The notes under the pieces were generated by a model. The model was given only the letters and a program-made list of their open reading frames with translations. It did not search any database and was not told the DNA's origin. From assembly GCA_040005555.1 (NCBI GenBank), contig JBDTYT010000016.1:1-25047 (forward strand): DNA of 25,047 nucleotides. Direction: 5' to 3'. This document shows positions 1 to 7,043 of this stretch, one piece after another; positions within the stretch are counted from its first letter, which is position 1, and every line of letters begins with the position of its first letter. Source of the DNA: JBDTYT01 sp040005555 (GTDB taxonomy: Bacteria; Actinomycetota; UBA4738; HRBIN12). The position numbers were made by a program, and so were the translations under genes.

Positions 1-698
1 ATCGGCCGGTTCCTCGGCTGACGCACGTTGTCGAAGATGAACTTCGGGATCGTGAGCTCGGTGCCCGAAGTGAAGTTCGTAACGACGATCTCGTCGAAGG
101 AGAGTGCGAACGCGAGGAGCGCGCCCGCGACGATAGCCGTCCGGATCGCCGGCCACGTCACGTGTCGGAACGTCTGCCACCCGTCGGCGCCCAGATCCAT
201 CGATGCCTCCACGAGCGAGGTTGGCGTGCGTCGGAGCCTGGCGACCACGTTGTTGTAGACGACGACGATGCAGAAGGTGGCGTGGCCGATCACGATCGTG
301 TACAGACTGAAGGGGATCCGGAACGTGTTGATCGCGGAATTGAGCGCGATGGCCGTCACGATGCCCGGGAGCGCAATCGGGAGCACGAGCGCGAACGAGA
401 TCGCGCCTCGCCCGAAGAACGAGAATCGGTGCACGGCGAAGGCCGCCGCGCTCCCCAGAACGAGCGCGATGAGCGTCGCCAGCGCGCCAACGATCAAGGA
501 GTTAGTGAGCGCGGATCGGACCAGGCCGTTGTGCCAGGTCACACCGAACCATCTTGTCGTGAAATCCTCGATCGGCCACTTCTGGCCGATGCTGCCGTTG
601 AACGCATAAATCACGACGATGAACAAGGGGACGTACAGGAAGAGCAGCGTGATGCCCGATCCGATCCTGACGAGCCAACGCGCGAGCCTGGATTCCAT
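1..698 (-). CDS. potC: Polyamine-type ABC transporter permease, PotC family (3' end outside window)
   Basis: Inner-membrane permease half of an importer for spermidine/putrescine or a related small solute. The frame from ATG 698 gives 232 codons and runs off the window edge, so the C-terminus (probably about 30 residues) is missing. Residues 11-31 form the first membrane helix. Further helices lie near 64-88, 98-120, 132-152 and 185-205. The cytoplasmic EAA loop that docks on the ATPase is clear at about 164-185 (EASMDLG...GW.TFR.VTWP). The gene follows potB by 9 bp and has a good ribosome site (AGGGGAG) overlapping the potB stop, so the two are cotranscribed. The family call is firm; the substrate cannot be read from the permease. 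Confidence 0.9.
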   Translation of the reverse strand, partial: MESRLARWLVRIGSGITLLFLYVPLFIVVIYAFNGSIGQKWPIEDFTTRWFGVTWHNGLVRSALTNSLIVGALATLIALVLGSAAAFAVHRFSFFGRGAISFALVLPIALPGIVTAIALNSAINTFRIPFSLYTIVIGHATFCIVVVYNNVVARLRRTPTSLVEASMDLGADGWQTFRHVTWPAIRTAIVAGALLAFALSFDEIVVTNFTSGTELTIPKFIFDNVRQPRNRP

Positions 699-707
699 CG
701 CTCTCCC

Positions 708-1610
708 CTACAGGGCGTCGAACGCGCCCATCCGCTTCGCGATCACGAGATACACGACCATCACGATCAACGGCACGAAGGCGTACGCGGCTCCGAACGG
801 AACGTTGTTCGCCACGCCCGTGCTCTGGTAGATCACCGTCCCGATGAACTGGGTGTTCCCGACCAGGGCCGGCGCGATGTAATCCCCGAGCGTGAGGGAG
901 AACGAGAAGATCGATCCTGCCACGATGCCAGGGAGGATGAGAGGGAACACGACACGACGGAACGTCATCCATCCTCTCCCGCCAAGGTCGCTCGAGGCCT
1001 CGAGATAGGAGCTCGGGACACGCTCCAAAGCTCCGTAGATGGGCAGCAAGGTGAACGGCAGCCACAGATAGACGAACGTGATCCAGATCGCCCAGTTCGA
1101 GTTCGCGATCTGGAGGGAGAAACCGAGGAAGTGCACCGCCGAATCCAGGAACCCCCCGGGGGACAAGATGAGCTTCCACGCGAAGATCCGGACGAGGTAG
1201 TTCGCCCAGAGCGGGATCACGACCATGAGGAGCAACGCCTTTCGGACGCGAGGCGTCGCGATCCGGGCGGCGAAGTAGGCCAGCGGGAACGACAGGACGA
1301 TGTCGGCGAGCGTGACGGCGCCGGCGATCCCGATCGTGCGGAGCGCGATGATCCGATAGACGGGCTCACGCAGGAGCGTCTCGAAGTTCGAGAAGCCCCA
1401 CTGGTGCACGACCTCGGCGGTGAAGACATCGAGGCGCCAGAACGCCGAGATCAACAGCACCGCGAGCGCGCCGAGGTAGACCACCGTGAACCACAGCAGC
1501 GGCGCCCCGAGCACGACCCCAAGCTTCAGCCGCGGGTGACGGAACAGGAATGCCGAGATCCGGCGGATCATCCCGCCGGCATCACCGGCCCTCGTGCTGA
1601 CCGACGCCAT
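708..1610 (-). CDS. potB: Polyamine-type ABC transporter permease, PotB family
   Basis: Second permease of the importer, 300 residues, a normal length for PotB. The N-terminal tail (1-30) is basic and cytoplasmic. The first helix is at about 31-56, followed by a periplasm-facing segment and further helices near 92-115, 124-145, 173-195 and 222-245. The EAA loop begins at E204 (EASSDLGGRGW) and continues to P230, the contact surface for PotA. ATG 1610 is preceded by AAAGGA at about 4 nt. It follows potD after 75 bp that hold a GC-rich hairpin, and it precedes potC by 9 bp. Pairing with PotC as a heterodimer is standard for this family and is inferred here. Confidence 0.92.
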   Translation of the reverse strand: MASVSTRAGDAGGMIRRISAFLFRHPRLKLGVVLGAPLLWFTVVYLGALAVLLISAFWRLDVFTAEVVHQWGFSNFETLLREPVYRIIALRTIGIAGAVTLADIVLSFPLAYFAARIATPRVRKALLLMVVIPLWANYLVRIFAWKLILSPGGFLDSAVHFLGFSLQIANSNWAIWITFVYLWLPFTLLPIYGALERVPSSYLEASSDLGGRGWMTFRRVVFPLILPGIVAGSIFSFSLTLGDYIAPALVGNTQFIGTVIYQSTGVANNVPFGAAYAFVPLIVMVVYLVIAKRMGAFDAL

Positions 1611-1640
1611 GACGTCCTTTCGGTCCGGTCGGATGCGGAG

Positions 1641-1667
1641 CGGGGGGCCCGGAACCCGGACCCCCCG
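1641..1667 (-). promoter_or_regulatory. Intercistronic GC-rich hairpin between potD and potB
   Basis: A 12-bp stem with a 3-nt loop lies 18 bp after the potD stop. Arms are 1641-1652 and 1656-1667. In the minus-strand RNA every position pairs, with one G-U wobble. No U-run follows, so it does not look like an ordinary terminator. Such hairpins after solute-binding-protein genes often protect the upstream mRNA or cause partial termination, giving more binding protein than permease. That role is an inference here. Confidence 0.6.
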
Positions 1668-1685
1668 TTCGCGCGATCGCGTCGG

Positions 1686-2939
1686 TTACGACCCGGTGAT
1701 CTCCGTCCACTTCTGTTGCCACACGGAGTAGTCCATGCAGACGCTCCCTCGGCTGTCTCCGCAGTCCGCCGACGGCGTCTTCCACAGGTACAGGGAGTTC
1801 AGGAAGTCTGCGTTCCCGCAGTTCCCGTACCGGACAGTGTCGACGAGACCGGCGTCTGCCTTAGGGAGCGCCGCGCGCACGAGATCACAGGAGTTCACGT
1901 TGCTCCCGGCCGCCCCGTACCAGACGGCGACGAGTCCTTGCACCTCGGGCGTCATGGTCCATTTCATCCACTCGAGCATGCAGTTGGGGTGCGGCGCGTT
2001 CGCCGAGATCATCCACGTGTCGGCCCAACCGGTGGCGCCTTCGGAGGGGATGACCGCGTCCACGGGTGCATCGGCCTCCGCGTAGGACAGGTTGATCGGC
2101 CATGCGGTGCCCACGACCATGCTGCCGTTCACGAACCCATCGATCTCATCCGTGTAGAGCGTCCAGTACTTCCCGATGAGGGTGTTCTGCGTCTTCAACA
2201 GCTCCGTGGCGGCATCGAGCTGCTTCTGGGTGAGCTCGTAGGGATCGGTGATGCCGAGATCCGGGTTGTGCGTCTTCAGGTACATCGCCGCGTCCGCGAT
2301 GAAGATCGCCGAGCCGTATGCCGTCACCTTGCCCTTGTACGGGGAATCGGCCTCGAAGGTCACATCCCAGCTCGTCGGAGCCGGGGCCACGACGTCCGTG
2401 TTGTACATGAGGAAGTTCGGGCCGTACATGTACGGCACGCCGTACACGCTGCCGTTCACGACGTAGTGCGAGTTGTTCGTCCCCGTCTCGGGCTGCAGCG
2501 GGGCGATCACGTTGGGGAAGTCGGGGAACAGGCTCGGGTCGACCGCCGCGACGTCGTGTCCGGCGATGAGCCGGTTCGTGGCGTCACCGGAAGCCGAGAC
2601 ACCGTCATACACGGTCCCGCCGCCCTGACGCATGAGCGTCACCATCTCGTCGGACGTGTCGGCGTACTTCACGGTCACCTGACAGCCGGTCTTGTCCTCG
2701 AACGGTGTGACCCAGTCGTACGCCTCACTGTTCGACCCATCCTCCGTGTACCCCTGCCAGGCGATGAGGTTGAGCTCGCCCTCCGTCGCTCCGATCGAGT
2801 CGAACGTCTTCACCGGCTCGATGCCGCCTCCGCCACTCGTACCGCTTCCGCCGCCCCCGCCCCCGTTGCTGTTGTTGCACGCCGCGGCGACGACGGCGAG
2901 GACGCCGAACACGACGAGCCCCCTTCGCACCTTCTTCAT
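1686..2939 (-). CDS. potD: Polyamine-type solute-binding lipoprotein, PotD/PotF family
   Basis: Extracytoplasmic binding protein that would capture the solute and deliver it to PotB/PotC. It has 417 residues. A lipoprotein signal is evident: basic MKKVRR, hydrophobic core, and the lipobox VAAAC with the lipid-modified Cys at 21. A flexible Gly/Ser linker (about 22-42) follows. The mature part shows the PotD fold pattern, for example LNLIAWQGY near 55 and a GVPYMYGPNFLMYNTD segment. Six further cysteines occur after the lipobox, unusual for this family, and may form disulfides. ATG 2939 overlaps the potA stop (ATGA), so translation is coupled. The substrate is probably a polyamine or similar cation but is not proven by sequence. 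Confidence 0.9.
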   Translation of the reverse strand: MKKVRRGLVVFGVLAVVAAACNNSNGGGGGGSGTSGGGGIEPVKTFDSIGATEGELNLIAWQGYTEDGSNSEAYDWVTPFEDKTGCQVTVKYADTSDEMVTLMRQGGGTVYDGVSASGDATNRLIAGHDVAAVDPSLFPDFPNVIAPLQPETGTNNSHYVVNGSVYGVPYMYGPNFLMYNTDVVAPAPTSWDVTFEADSPYKGKVTAYGSAIFIADAAMYLKTHNPDLGITDPYELTQKQLDAATELLKTQNTLIGKYWTLYTDEIDGFVNGSMVVGTAWPINLSYAEADAPVDAVIPSEGATGWADTWMISANAPHPNCMLEWMKWTMTPEVQGLVAVWYGAAGSNVNSCDLVRAALPKADAGLVDTVRYGNCGNADFLNSLYLWKTPSADCGDSRGSVCMDYSVWQQKWTEITGS

Positions 2940-4054
2940 GCTTCCCCCTCTTCTGGCCCCTCGGGCCCCTGCGGATGCTCGGTCGTCTCGACCGGGCGGT
3001 TGTTGCCTCGGCTCCAGATCAACCGCACCGTGCGGCCTTTGACCTGCAGCGCCTCCATCGAGGACGTGGCGAGGTTCTGCTGGAACACCACGAGCGAACC
3101 TCCCCCGTCGAGGGAGACGGTGTACTTCGTGAGCGCACCAAGGTATACGACGTCGAGCACGTGCCCGGTTGCCGAGTACTCGTCCGGGCCTGTGGGCTGG
3201 TCGAGATCGGTCATGCGGATCTTCTCTGGGCGGATCGTGAACGCGTCCGGGGAGCCGGTCACGGCTTTCGCCGCCTCGCCGTCCAGAACGTTCGACGTCC
3301 CGACGAATCCCGCGACGAACCCGGTCGAAGGCCGCTCGTACACCTCGGCGGGCGTGCCGATCTGCTCGATCCGACCGCGGTTGAACACCGCGAGCCGATC
3401 GCTCATCGTGAGCGCCTCCTCCTGATCGTGCGTGACGTAGAGGAAGGTGAGACCGACCCGCTGCTGGATCTCCTTCAGCTCGGTCTCCATCGCCTGCCGC
3501 AGCTTGAGGTCGAGGGCGCCGAGCGGCTCATCGAGCAGCAGCACCTTGGGACGGTTCACGAGGGCCCGCGCGAGCGCCACTCGCTGGCGCTGACCGCCGG
3601 AAAGCTGGCCGGGCTTGCGCTCGCCGAAGGACCCGAGCTGCACCATCTCCAACGCGTCGGCGACGCGCGATCGTCGTTCCTCCTTGGCCACACGCTTCAC
3701 CTTCAGGCCGTACTCCACGTTCTCGCTCACCGTCATGTGGGGGAACAGCGCGTAGTCCTGGAACACGGTGTTGACGTCACGTTCGTAGGGCGCGAGCGCC
3801 GTCACGTCGCGACCGCCGAGGAAGACCCGGCCCTGCGTGGGCGCCTCGAATCCCGCGATCATCCGCAGGCATGTCGTCTTGCCCGAACCGGAGGGCCCGA
3901 GCATCGAGAAGAACTCGCCCTCGGGAACCTCCAGGTCCACGCCGTCGACAGCGACGACATCACCGAAGCGCTTGACCACGCCTTCGAGATGGACCGCGAC
4001 CCCCGACCCGCCGGTGACCCGGGCGTCGTCGATCCTGGCTGCCGCCTGCGCCAA
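2936..4054 (-). CDS. potA: Polyamine-type ABC transporter ATP-binding protein, PotA family
   Basis: Cytoplasmic ATPase that powers the PotBC channel. It has 372 residues and all nucleotide-binding motifs: Walker A GPSGSGKTT (53-61), Q-loop Q99, signature LSGGQRQR (151-158), Walker B VLLLDEP (171-177) and switch His209. The C-terminal third (about 260-360) is a TOBE-type regulatory domain containing FTIRPEKIRM. The start is TTG at 4054, preceded by GGAGGGGG at a short distance; no in-frame ATG lies nearby. It is the first gene of the operon, 75 bp after pyrD in the same direction. A weak promoter-like pair (TTGCTC, 17 nt, GAAGAT) sits in that gap. The operon order A-D-B-C, with the binding protein second, is clear from overlaps and spacing. 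Confidence 0.93.
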   Translation of the reverse strand: MAQAAARIDDARVTGGSGVAVHLEGVVKRFGDVVAVDGVDLEVPEGEFFSMLGPSGSGKTTCLRMIAGFEAPTQGRVFLGGRDVTALAPYERDVNTVFQDYALFPHMTVSENVEYGLKVKRVAKEERRSRVADALEMVQLGSFGERKPGQLSGGQRQRVALARALVNRPKVLLLDEPLGALDLKLRQAMETELKEIQQRVGLTFLYVTHDQEEALTMSDRLAVFNRGRIEQIGTPAEVYERPSTGFVAGFVGTSNVLDGEAAKAVTGSPDAFTIRPEKIRMTDLDQPTGPDEYSATGHVLDVVYLGALTKYTVSLDGGGSLVVFQQNLATSSMEALQVKGRTVRLIWSRGNNRPVETTEHPQGPEGPEEGEA

Positions 4055-4129
4055 ACCCCCTCCGATCCGTGCGAACGGTCATCTTCGCCGGGAACGGGGG
4101 CCTGAGCAACCCGCGGTCCGGTGCTCGGG

Positions 4130-5158
4130 CTACGAGGTCGGTTGCGCCGTCCCGACCACGGCGGGGACCGACAGCCCGCGCGGTCGCAGGGCCTCGGCGA
4201 GTCCGCGGGTGAGCTCGCCCACGATCCGCGGTCCGCGATAGATGAGACCCGAGTAGACCTGGACCGTGGTCGCACCGGCCTCGATGCACGCGAGCGCGTC
4301 GGCCGATGAGAAGATCCCACCCGACGCGTTCACCGGCAGCTCCCCGCCGGTCGCTCGGCGGACCGCCGCGACGTTCTCGAGGGTCCCTTCGAACAGGTCG
4401 GCACCAGAAAGGCCGCCCGCGCCGGTCGACAGCCGAGGTTCCGGGATGAGCCGCGTGTTCGAGCAGGTGAGGGCCTCTGCCCCGCCGTCGTGCGCGATCG
4501 CGGCGAGCGCGAGCACCACGTCGCGTTCGACCGCGGATCGGAAGGGGGGGAGCTTCACGAACAGCGGTTTGGAACGCCGCGCGCCGAGCTCACGGAGCAG
4601 ATCGCCCAGATGGGCTTCGTTGTCTCGATCTCGCCCCCACGAGACGTTCGGGCAGCTCACGTTCAGTTCGAGGGCGTCCACGTGTGGTTCCAGCAAGCCG
4701 TGCGTCCGCAGGACCTCTTCCAGGCTCTGGTCGGCGAGGCTCGCGAACCTGGGCGACGTACGCCGGACGCGCGCCAGCGTGTCCTCGGCCGCCTCGGCGC
4801 CCGGGTTCGGCAGCCCCATCGCGTTCACCATCGAGCTGCGCTCGGGGATCCGCACGATCCGCGGCTTCGGGTTGCCGCTGCGCGGCCGTTCGGTGAACGT
4901 CCCGCCGACCACGTAGCCGAAGCCGAGCCGGCCGAGCGCGTCGAGGTGCCGGCCGGTCTTGTCGAAGCCCGCGGCCAGTCCGACCGGGTTCTGCAGCTCG
5001 ATACCGGCCAGCGTCACGGCGAGCGCGTCGTCGCGAACCGCGCCGCCGATCCTGCGCCATGGGAGTGGCAGCCCGAGCATCCGTTGCGCCACGCGATGAG
5101 CGGCCTCGGGCGGGAGGGAGAACAAGAGCGGTTTCGCGACCGAGCGGTACGGACCCAT
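4130..5158 (-). CDS. pyrD: Dihydroorotate dehydrogenase, class 2-like, with Cys at the catalytic position
   Basis: Oxidises dihydroorotate to orotate in de novo pyrimidine synthesis, using FMN and, in class 2, membrane quinone. It has 342 residues. The N-terminal 35 residues match the class 2 membrane/quinone helices (PLLFSLPPEAAHRVAQRML). The FMN site includes NPVGLAAGFDKTG (57-69) and, near the end, VQVYSGLIYRGP, also class 2-like. The active-site motif reads NVSCPN (166-171). Class 2 enzymes normally have NxSSPN with a catalytic Ser, while Cys here (Cys169) is the class 1 base. The usual class 2 TPGLR tail after this motif is also absent. ATG 5158 faces pyrE 22 bp away. The function is confident; the subclass is a hybrid by motif. 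Confidence 0.92.
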   Translation of the reverse strand: MGPYRSVAKPLLFSLPPEAAHRVAQRMLGLPLPWRRIGGAVRDDALAVTLAGIELQNPVGLAAGFDKTGRHLDALGRLGFGYVVGGTFTERPRSGNPKPRIVRIPERSSMVNAMGLPNPGAEAAEDTLARVRRTSPRFASLADQSLEEVLRTHGLLEPHVDALELNVSCPNVSWGRDRDNEAHLGDLLRELGARRSKPLFVKLPPFRSAVERDVVLALAAIAHDGGAEALTCSNTRLIPEPRLSTGAGGLSGADLFEGTLENVAAVRRATGGELPVNASGGIFSSADALACIEAGATTVQVYSGLIYRGPRIVGELTRGLAEALRPRGLSVPAVVGTAQPTS

Positions 5159-5166
5159 CGGGTGGC

Positions 5167-5173
5167 TATGCTA
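5167..5173. promoter_or_regulatory. Putative bidirectional -10 element shared by pyrD and pyrE
   Basis: TATGCTA is almost self-complementary. Read on the plus strand it gives TATGCT, 8 nt before the pyrE ATG. Read on the minus strand it gives TAGCAT, 9 nt before the pyrD ATG. Both fit TANNNT, and either would produce a leaderless or nearly leaderless mRNA. No ribosome-binding sequence fits in the 22-bp gap. Symmetric -10 boxes are known to fire in both directions; use here is inferred. Confidence 0.55.
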
Positions 5174-5180
5174 CCGGGCG

Positions 5181-5687
5181 ATGTCCGACGATCTCGCGGA
5201 GCGGCTCATCGCGGCCTCGGAGCTGCACGGCGACTTCGTGCTCTCATCCGGGAAACGCTCGTCGACGTACTTCGACAAGTTCAAGTTCCTGACGGAACCA
5301 GGGTTGTTGAAGGAAGCGGCAGCGGCCGTCGCCAGCCTCCTGCCGGGAGGCATCACGCTGCTCGCCGCGCCCGAAGGCGCCGCCACGTTGCTGGTGGCCG
5401 CGGTCGCGATGCAGACCCACCTGCCGATCGCGGTCGTGCGCAAGGAGGCGAAGGCGTACGGCACCATGTCCCAGGTCGAAGGGCACGCGCCGGCGGGCGC
5501 GCAGGTGGCACTGATCGAGGACGTGAGCACGACGGGCCACCAGGTCCTGCGAGCGGCGAAGACGCTCGAGGCGGAGGGATGCCAGGTGGGCATCATCATC
5601 TTGGCGATCGACCGCGGTGGCGCGGAACATCTGCGCGAGGCGGGGTACTGGGTGAAGGCCGTCGTCGAGGTCCGGCCGCAGGACTAG
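5181..5687 (+). CDS. pyrE: Orotate phosphoribosyltransferase
   Basis: Transfers phosphoribose from PRPP to orotate to make OMP, the step after PyrD. It has 168 residues, short but normal for the bacterial enzyme. Typical features are FVLSSGKRSSTYFD (19-32), the RKEAKAYGT loop (87-95) with catalytic lysines, and the PRPP-binding segment VALIEDVSTTG (109-119), where Ser replaces the more common Val or Ile. ATG 5181 is chosen because a TATGCT box lies 8 nt upstream and the product begins at the expected place. Its stop overlaps the stop of the convergent methyltransferase by 4 nt (CTAG). Divergence from pyrD puts two consecutive pathway steps under one tiny control region. Confidence 0.93.
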   Translation: MSDDLAERLIAASELHGDFVLSSGKRSSTYFDKFKFLTEPGLLKEAAAAVASLLPGGITLLAAPEGAATLLVAAVAMQTHLPIAVVRKEAKAYGTMSQVEGHAPAGAQVALIEDVSTTGHQVLRAAKTLEAEGCQVGIIILAIDRGGAEHLREAGYWVKAVVEVRPQD

Positions 5688-6430
5688 GCGGGGGGCAGCT
5701 CGCAGCGCCAGATCTGGAGCCGCCACAGCAGTCGGCTCCCGCGGGATTGCAGGTCCAGGACGCCCTCGCGCATCATGCGGGCGACCTCCTTCGACTTGGC
5801 CACGACCTCGGGGAGCGGGAACTCCCGCGACAGCAGCGATTGCAGGTTGGCTTGTCCGAAGATACGCCGGGCCACCTCGAGGATCTTGTTCTCCGCCTGG
5901 ATCGTGCCGGTCGGCAGGTACAGGCGCCCGCCCGGCGCGAGGCAATCGTTCTCTCGGATGCTCTCGAGCATCGCGGCCGGGAGCTCCGCCCCGGTGGGGC
6001 CTCCCGCGTGCCCGTCGGGGAACCATCCCGCCAACCGGCCGATCTCGTCGGGGATGCCGGAGACGTCCCCGATGATGACGTTCGCCTGCTCACCGCGGAC
6101 GGGGTCCAGCAGGTTGCCGACCCGGAACTCGACGGAGTCCTGCAGGCCGAGCGCGATCGCGTTCTCGCGAGCCACTCCCACCGCCTCGGCGGAGAGGTCG
6201 GTGCCGATCACATGCCCCGCCCCGAGTCTTGCGGCCACGAAGGACAAGACTCCACTGCCGCAACCCACGTCGATCACGGTCTCTCCCGGCTCGATCTCGA
6301 GGGCCTCGGCGATCGTGCGGCTCGTGTGCGTGGGATGGAAGACCCCCTCGCCCAGAGACACCGTGAAGGGGCCCGTGCGGCCCTTCCATTCCAGGATGTT
6401 CGGGTCGGTCGTTTCGGTCATCCCGACCAT
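5684..6430 (-). CDS. Class I SAM-dependent methyltransferase, specificity unknown
   Basis: Cytoplasmic methyltransferase of 248 residues. The Rossmann SAM-binding motif is VIDVGCGSGVLSFVAARLGA (52-71), followed by an acidic residue at the end of strand 2 (GTDLS, 76-80). The position that in HemK/PrmA-like enzymes reads NPPY is here IIGDVSGIP (119-127), so it is not a standard glutamine N5-methyltransferase. The N-terminal segment LGEGVFHPTHTSRTIAEAL resembles the substrate-proximal part of PrmA/PRMT-type enzymes. Two ATGs (6430 and 6421) are possible, and neither has a clear ribosome site. It ends in a 4-nt convergent overlap with pyrE. The target could be protein, RNA or a small molecule. 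Confidence 0.75.
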   Translation of the reverse strand: MVGMTETTDPNILEWKGRTGPFTVSLGEGVFHPTHTSRTIAEALEIEPGETVIDVGCGSGVLSFVAARLGAGHVIGTDLSAEAVGVARENAIALGLQDSVEFRVGNLLDPVRGEQANVIIGDVSGIPDEIGRLAGWFPDGHAGGPTGAELPAAMLESIRENDCLAPGGRLYLPTGTIQAENKILEVARRIFGQANLQSLLSREFPLPEVVAKSKEVARMMREGVLDLQSRGSRLLWRLQIWRCELPPA

Positions 6431-6479
6431 GGTGCGCAGGTGAGAGGCGCGCAGTCAACCAGGGCCGGACGCGCGCCGA

Positions 6480-6507
6480 GGTCACACGGGGACGCAGGGG
6501 TCACACG
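6480..6507. repeat. Tandem 9-bp direct repeat upstream of the methyltransferase
   Basis: GGTCACACG occurs at 6480-6488 and again at 6499-6507, 19 bp apart start to start. The second copy covers the stop codon of the DUF309 gene. Two equal sites about two helical turns apart before a gene could be a regulator site, but chance is not excluded. Confidence 0.3.
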
Positions 6508-6992
6508 ACCGGCGCGGTGAACCGGGCGTTCTCTCCGGGCACAACCTCGCCTCGCTCGACCGCATCCGCCAGCTGGGAGGCCGCCTCGGCGACCGCCGGA
6601 GCGTCGACCCCGAGGTGCCCCTGCGGGTAGAGCCCGACCCTCGACGCGGCTCGCTCGAGGAGCCGGACGGCACCGTGCCGGTTGCCCCGGAGCAGGTGCA
6701 CGAACCCGGCGCCGAGCTGCGACAACCCCTTGAAGAACTCCGCGTCCGAGGTATCTCGGGCTTTCTTCCAGGCCGTCTCCCAGGCCTCGTGGGCGGGGAA
6801 GTAGCGGCCGGACGCGAAATGCTCTCGCCCGAGCCGATGGTTCTCCTCCACGGTCAGGTGATCGAAGTCCTCGAGCTCGAGCGCGTTCGCTGAGCCCCAC
6901 GGCTGCGGTCTGCCAAGCCGGTCCCTCGGTCGCTCCGGTTTGTTGCGCGACGTGGTTGGCTTCCCGGTCTTTCCCTGTGCTTCCTCCCGCAT
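6501..6992 (-). CDS. DUF309 family protein
   Basis: Small helical protein of 163 residues. Residues 1-38 are charged and probably disordered. The DUF309 domain follows, with the hallmark HFASGRYFPAHEAWETAW (58-75; His68, Glu69, Trp71, Trp75) and a second helix pair FKGLSQLGAGFVHLLRGN (87-104). The family has no established biochemical role; the conserved HE and Trp residues suggest a ligand or metal site. ATG 6992 has a good ribosome site (GGAGG, 8 nt upstream). It is transcribed divergently from the flavoenzyme gene at 7044, and the methyltransferase follows 70 bp downstream, so the two may be cotranscribed. Confidence 0.85.
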   Translation of the reverse strand: MREEAQGKTGKPTTSRNKPERPRDRLGRPQPWGSANALELEDFDHLTVEENHRLGREHFASGRYFPAHEAWETAWKKARDTSDAEFFKGLSQLGAGFVHLLRGNRHGAVRLLERAASRVGLYPQGHLGVDAPAVAEAASQLADAVERGEVVPGENARFTAPVV

Positions 6993-7029
6993 ATGTTCAT
7001 CCTCCCACTCCTCGCCGGAACGGGCCGGG

Positions 7030-7035
7030 TACGCT
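7030..7035 (+). promoter_or_regulatory. -10-like box for a leaderless flavoenzyme mRNA
   Basis: TACGCT ends 8 nt before ATG 7044, the same geometry as at pyrE. This supports 7044 over the upstream in-frame ATG at 6993, which would place the box inside the coding region and overlap the divergent gene's leader. No clear -35 is seen. Confidence 0.5.
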
Positions 7036-7043
7036 CACTCGCC

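Noticed and set aside
162..3425. A 1087-codon open frame on the plus strand, opposite the pot operon
   Set aside because: It is Arg/Asp/His-rich without any domain, membrane segment or ribosome site. It mirrors the high-GC third positions of four well-supported genes on the other strand, and its length follows from scarcity of stops in that frame.
4490..6520. A 676-codon plus-strand frame across pyrD, pyrE and the methyltransferase
   Set aside because: It crosses three conserved genes in other frames, has low-complexity Arg/Gly/Asp composition and no recognisable motif.
6993..7043. Upstream in-frame ATG of the flavoenzyme
   Set aside because: The extra 17 residues precede the FAD motif without homology, and the region holds the -10 box and the divergent gene's ribosome site.
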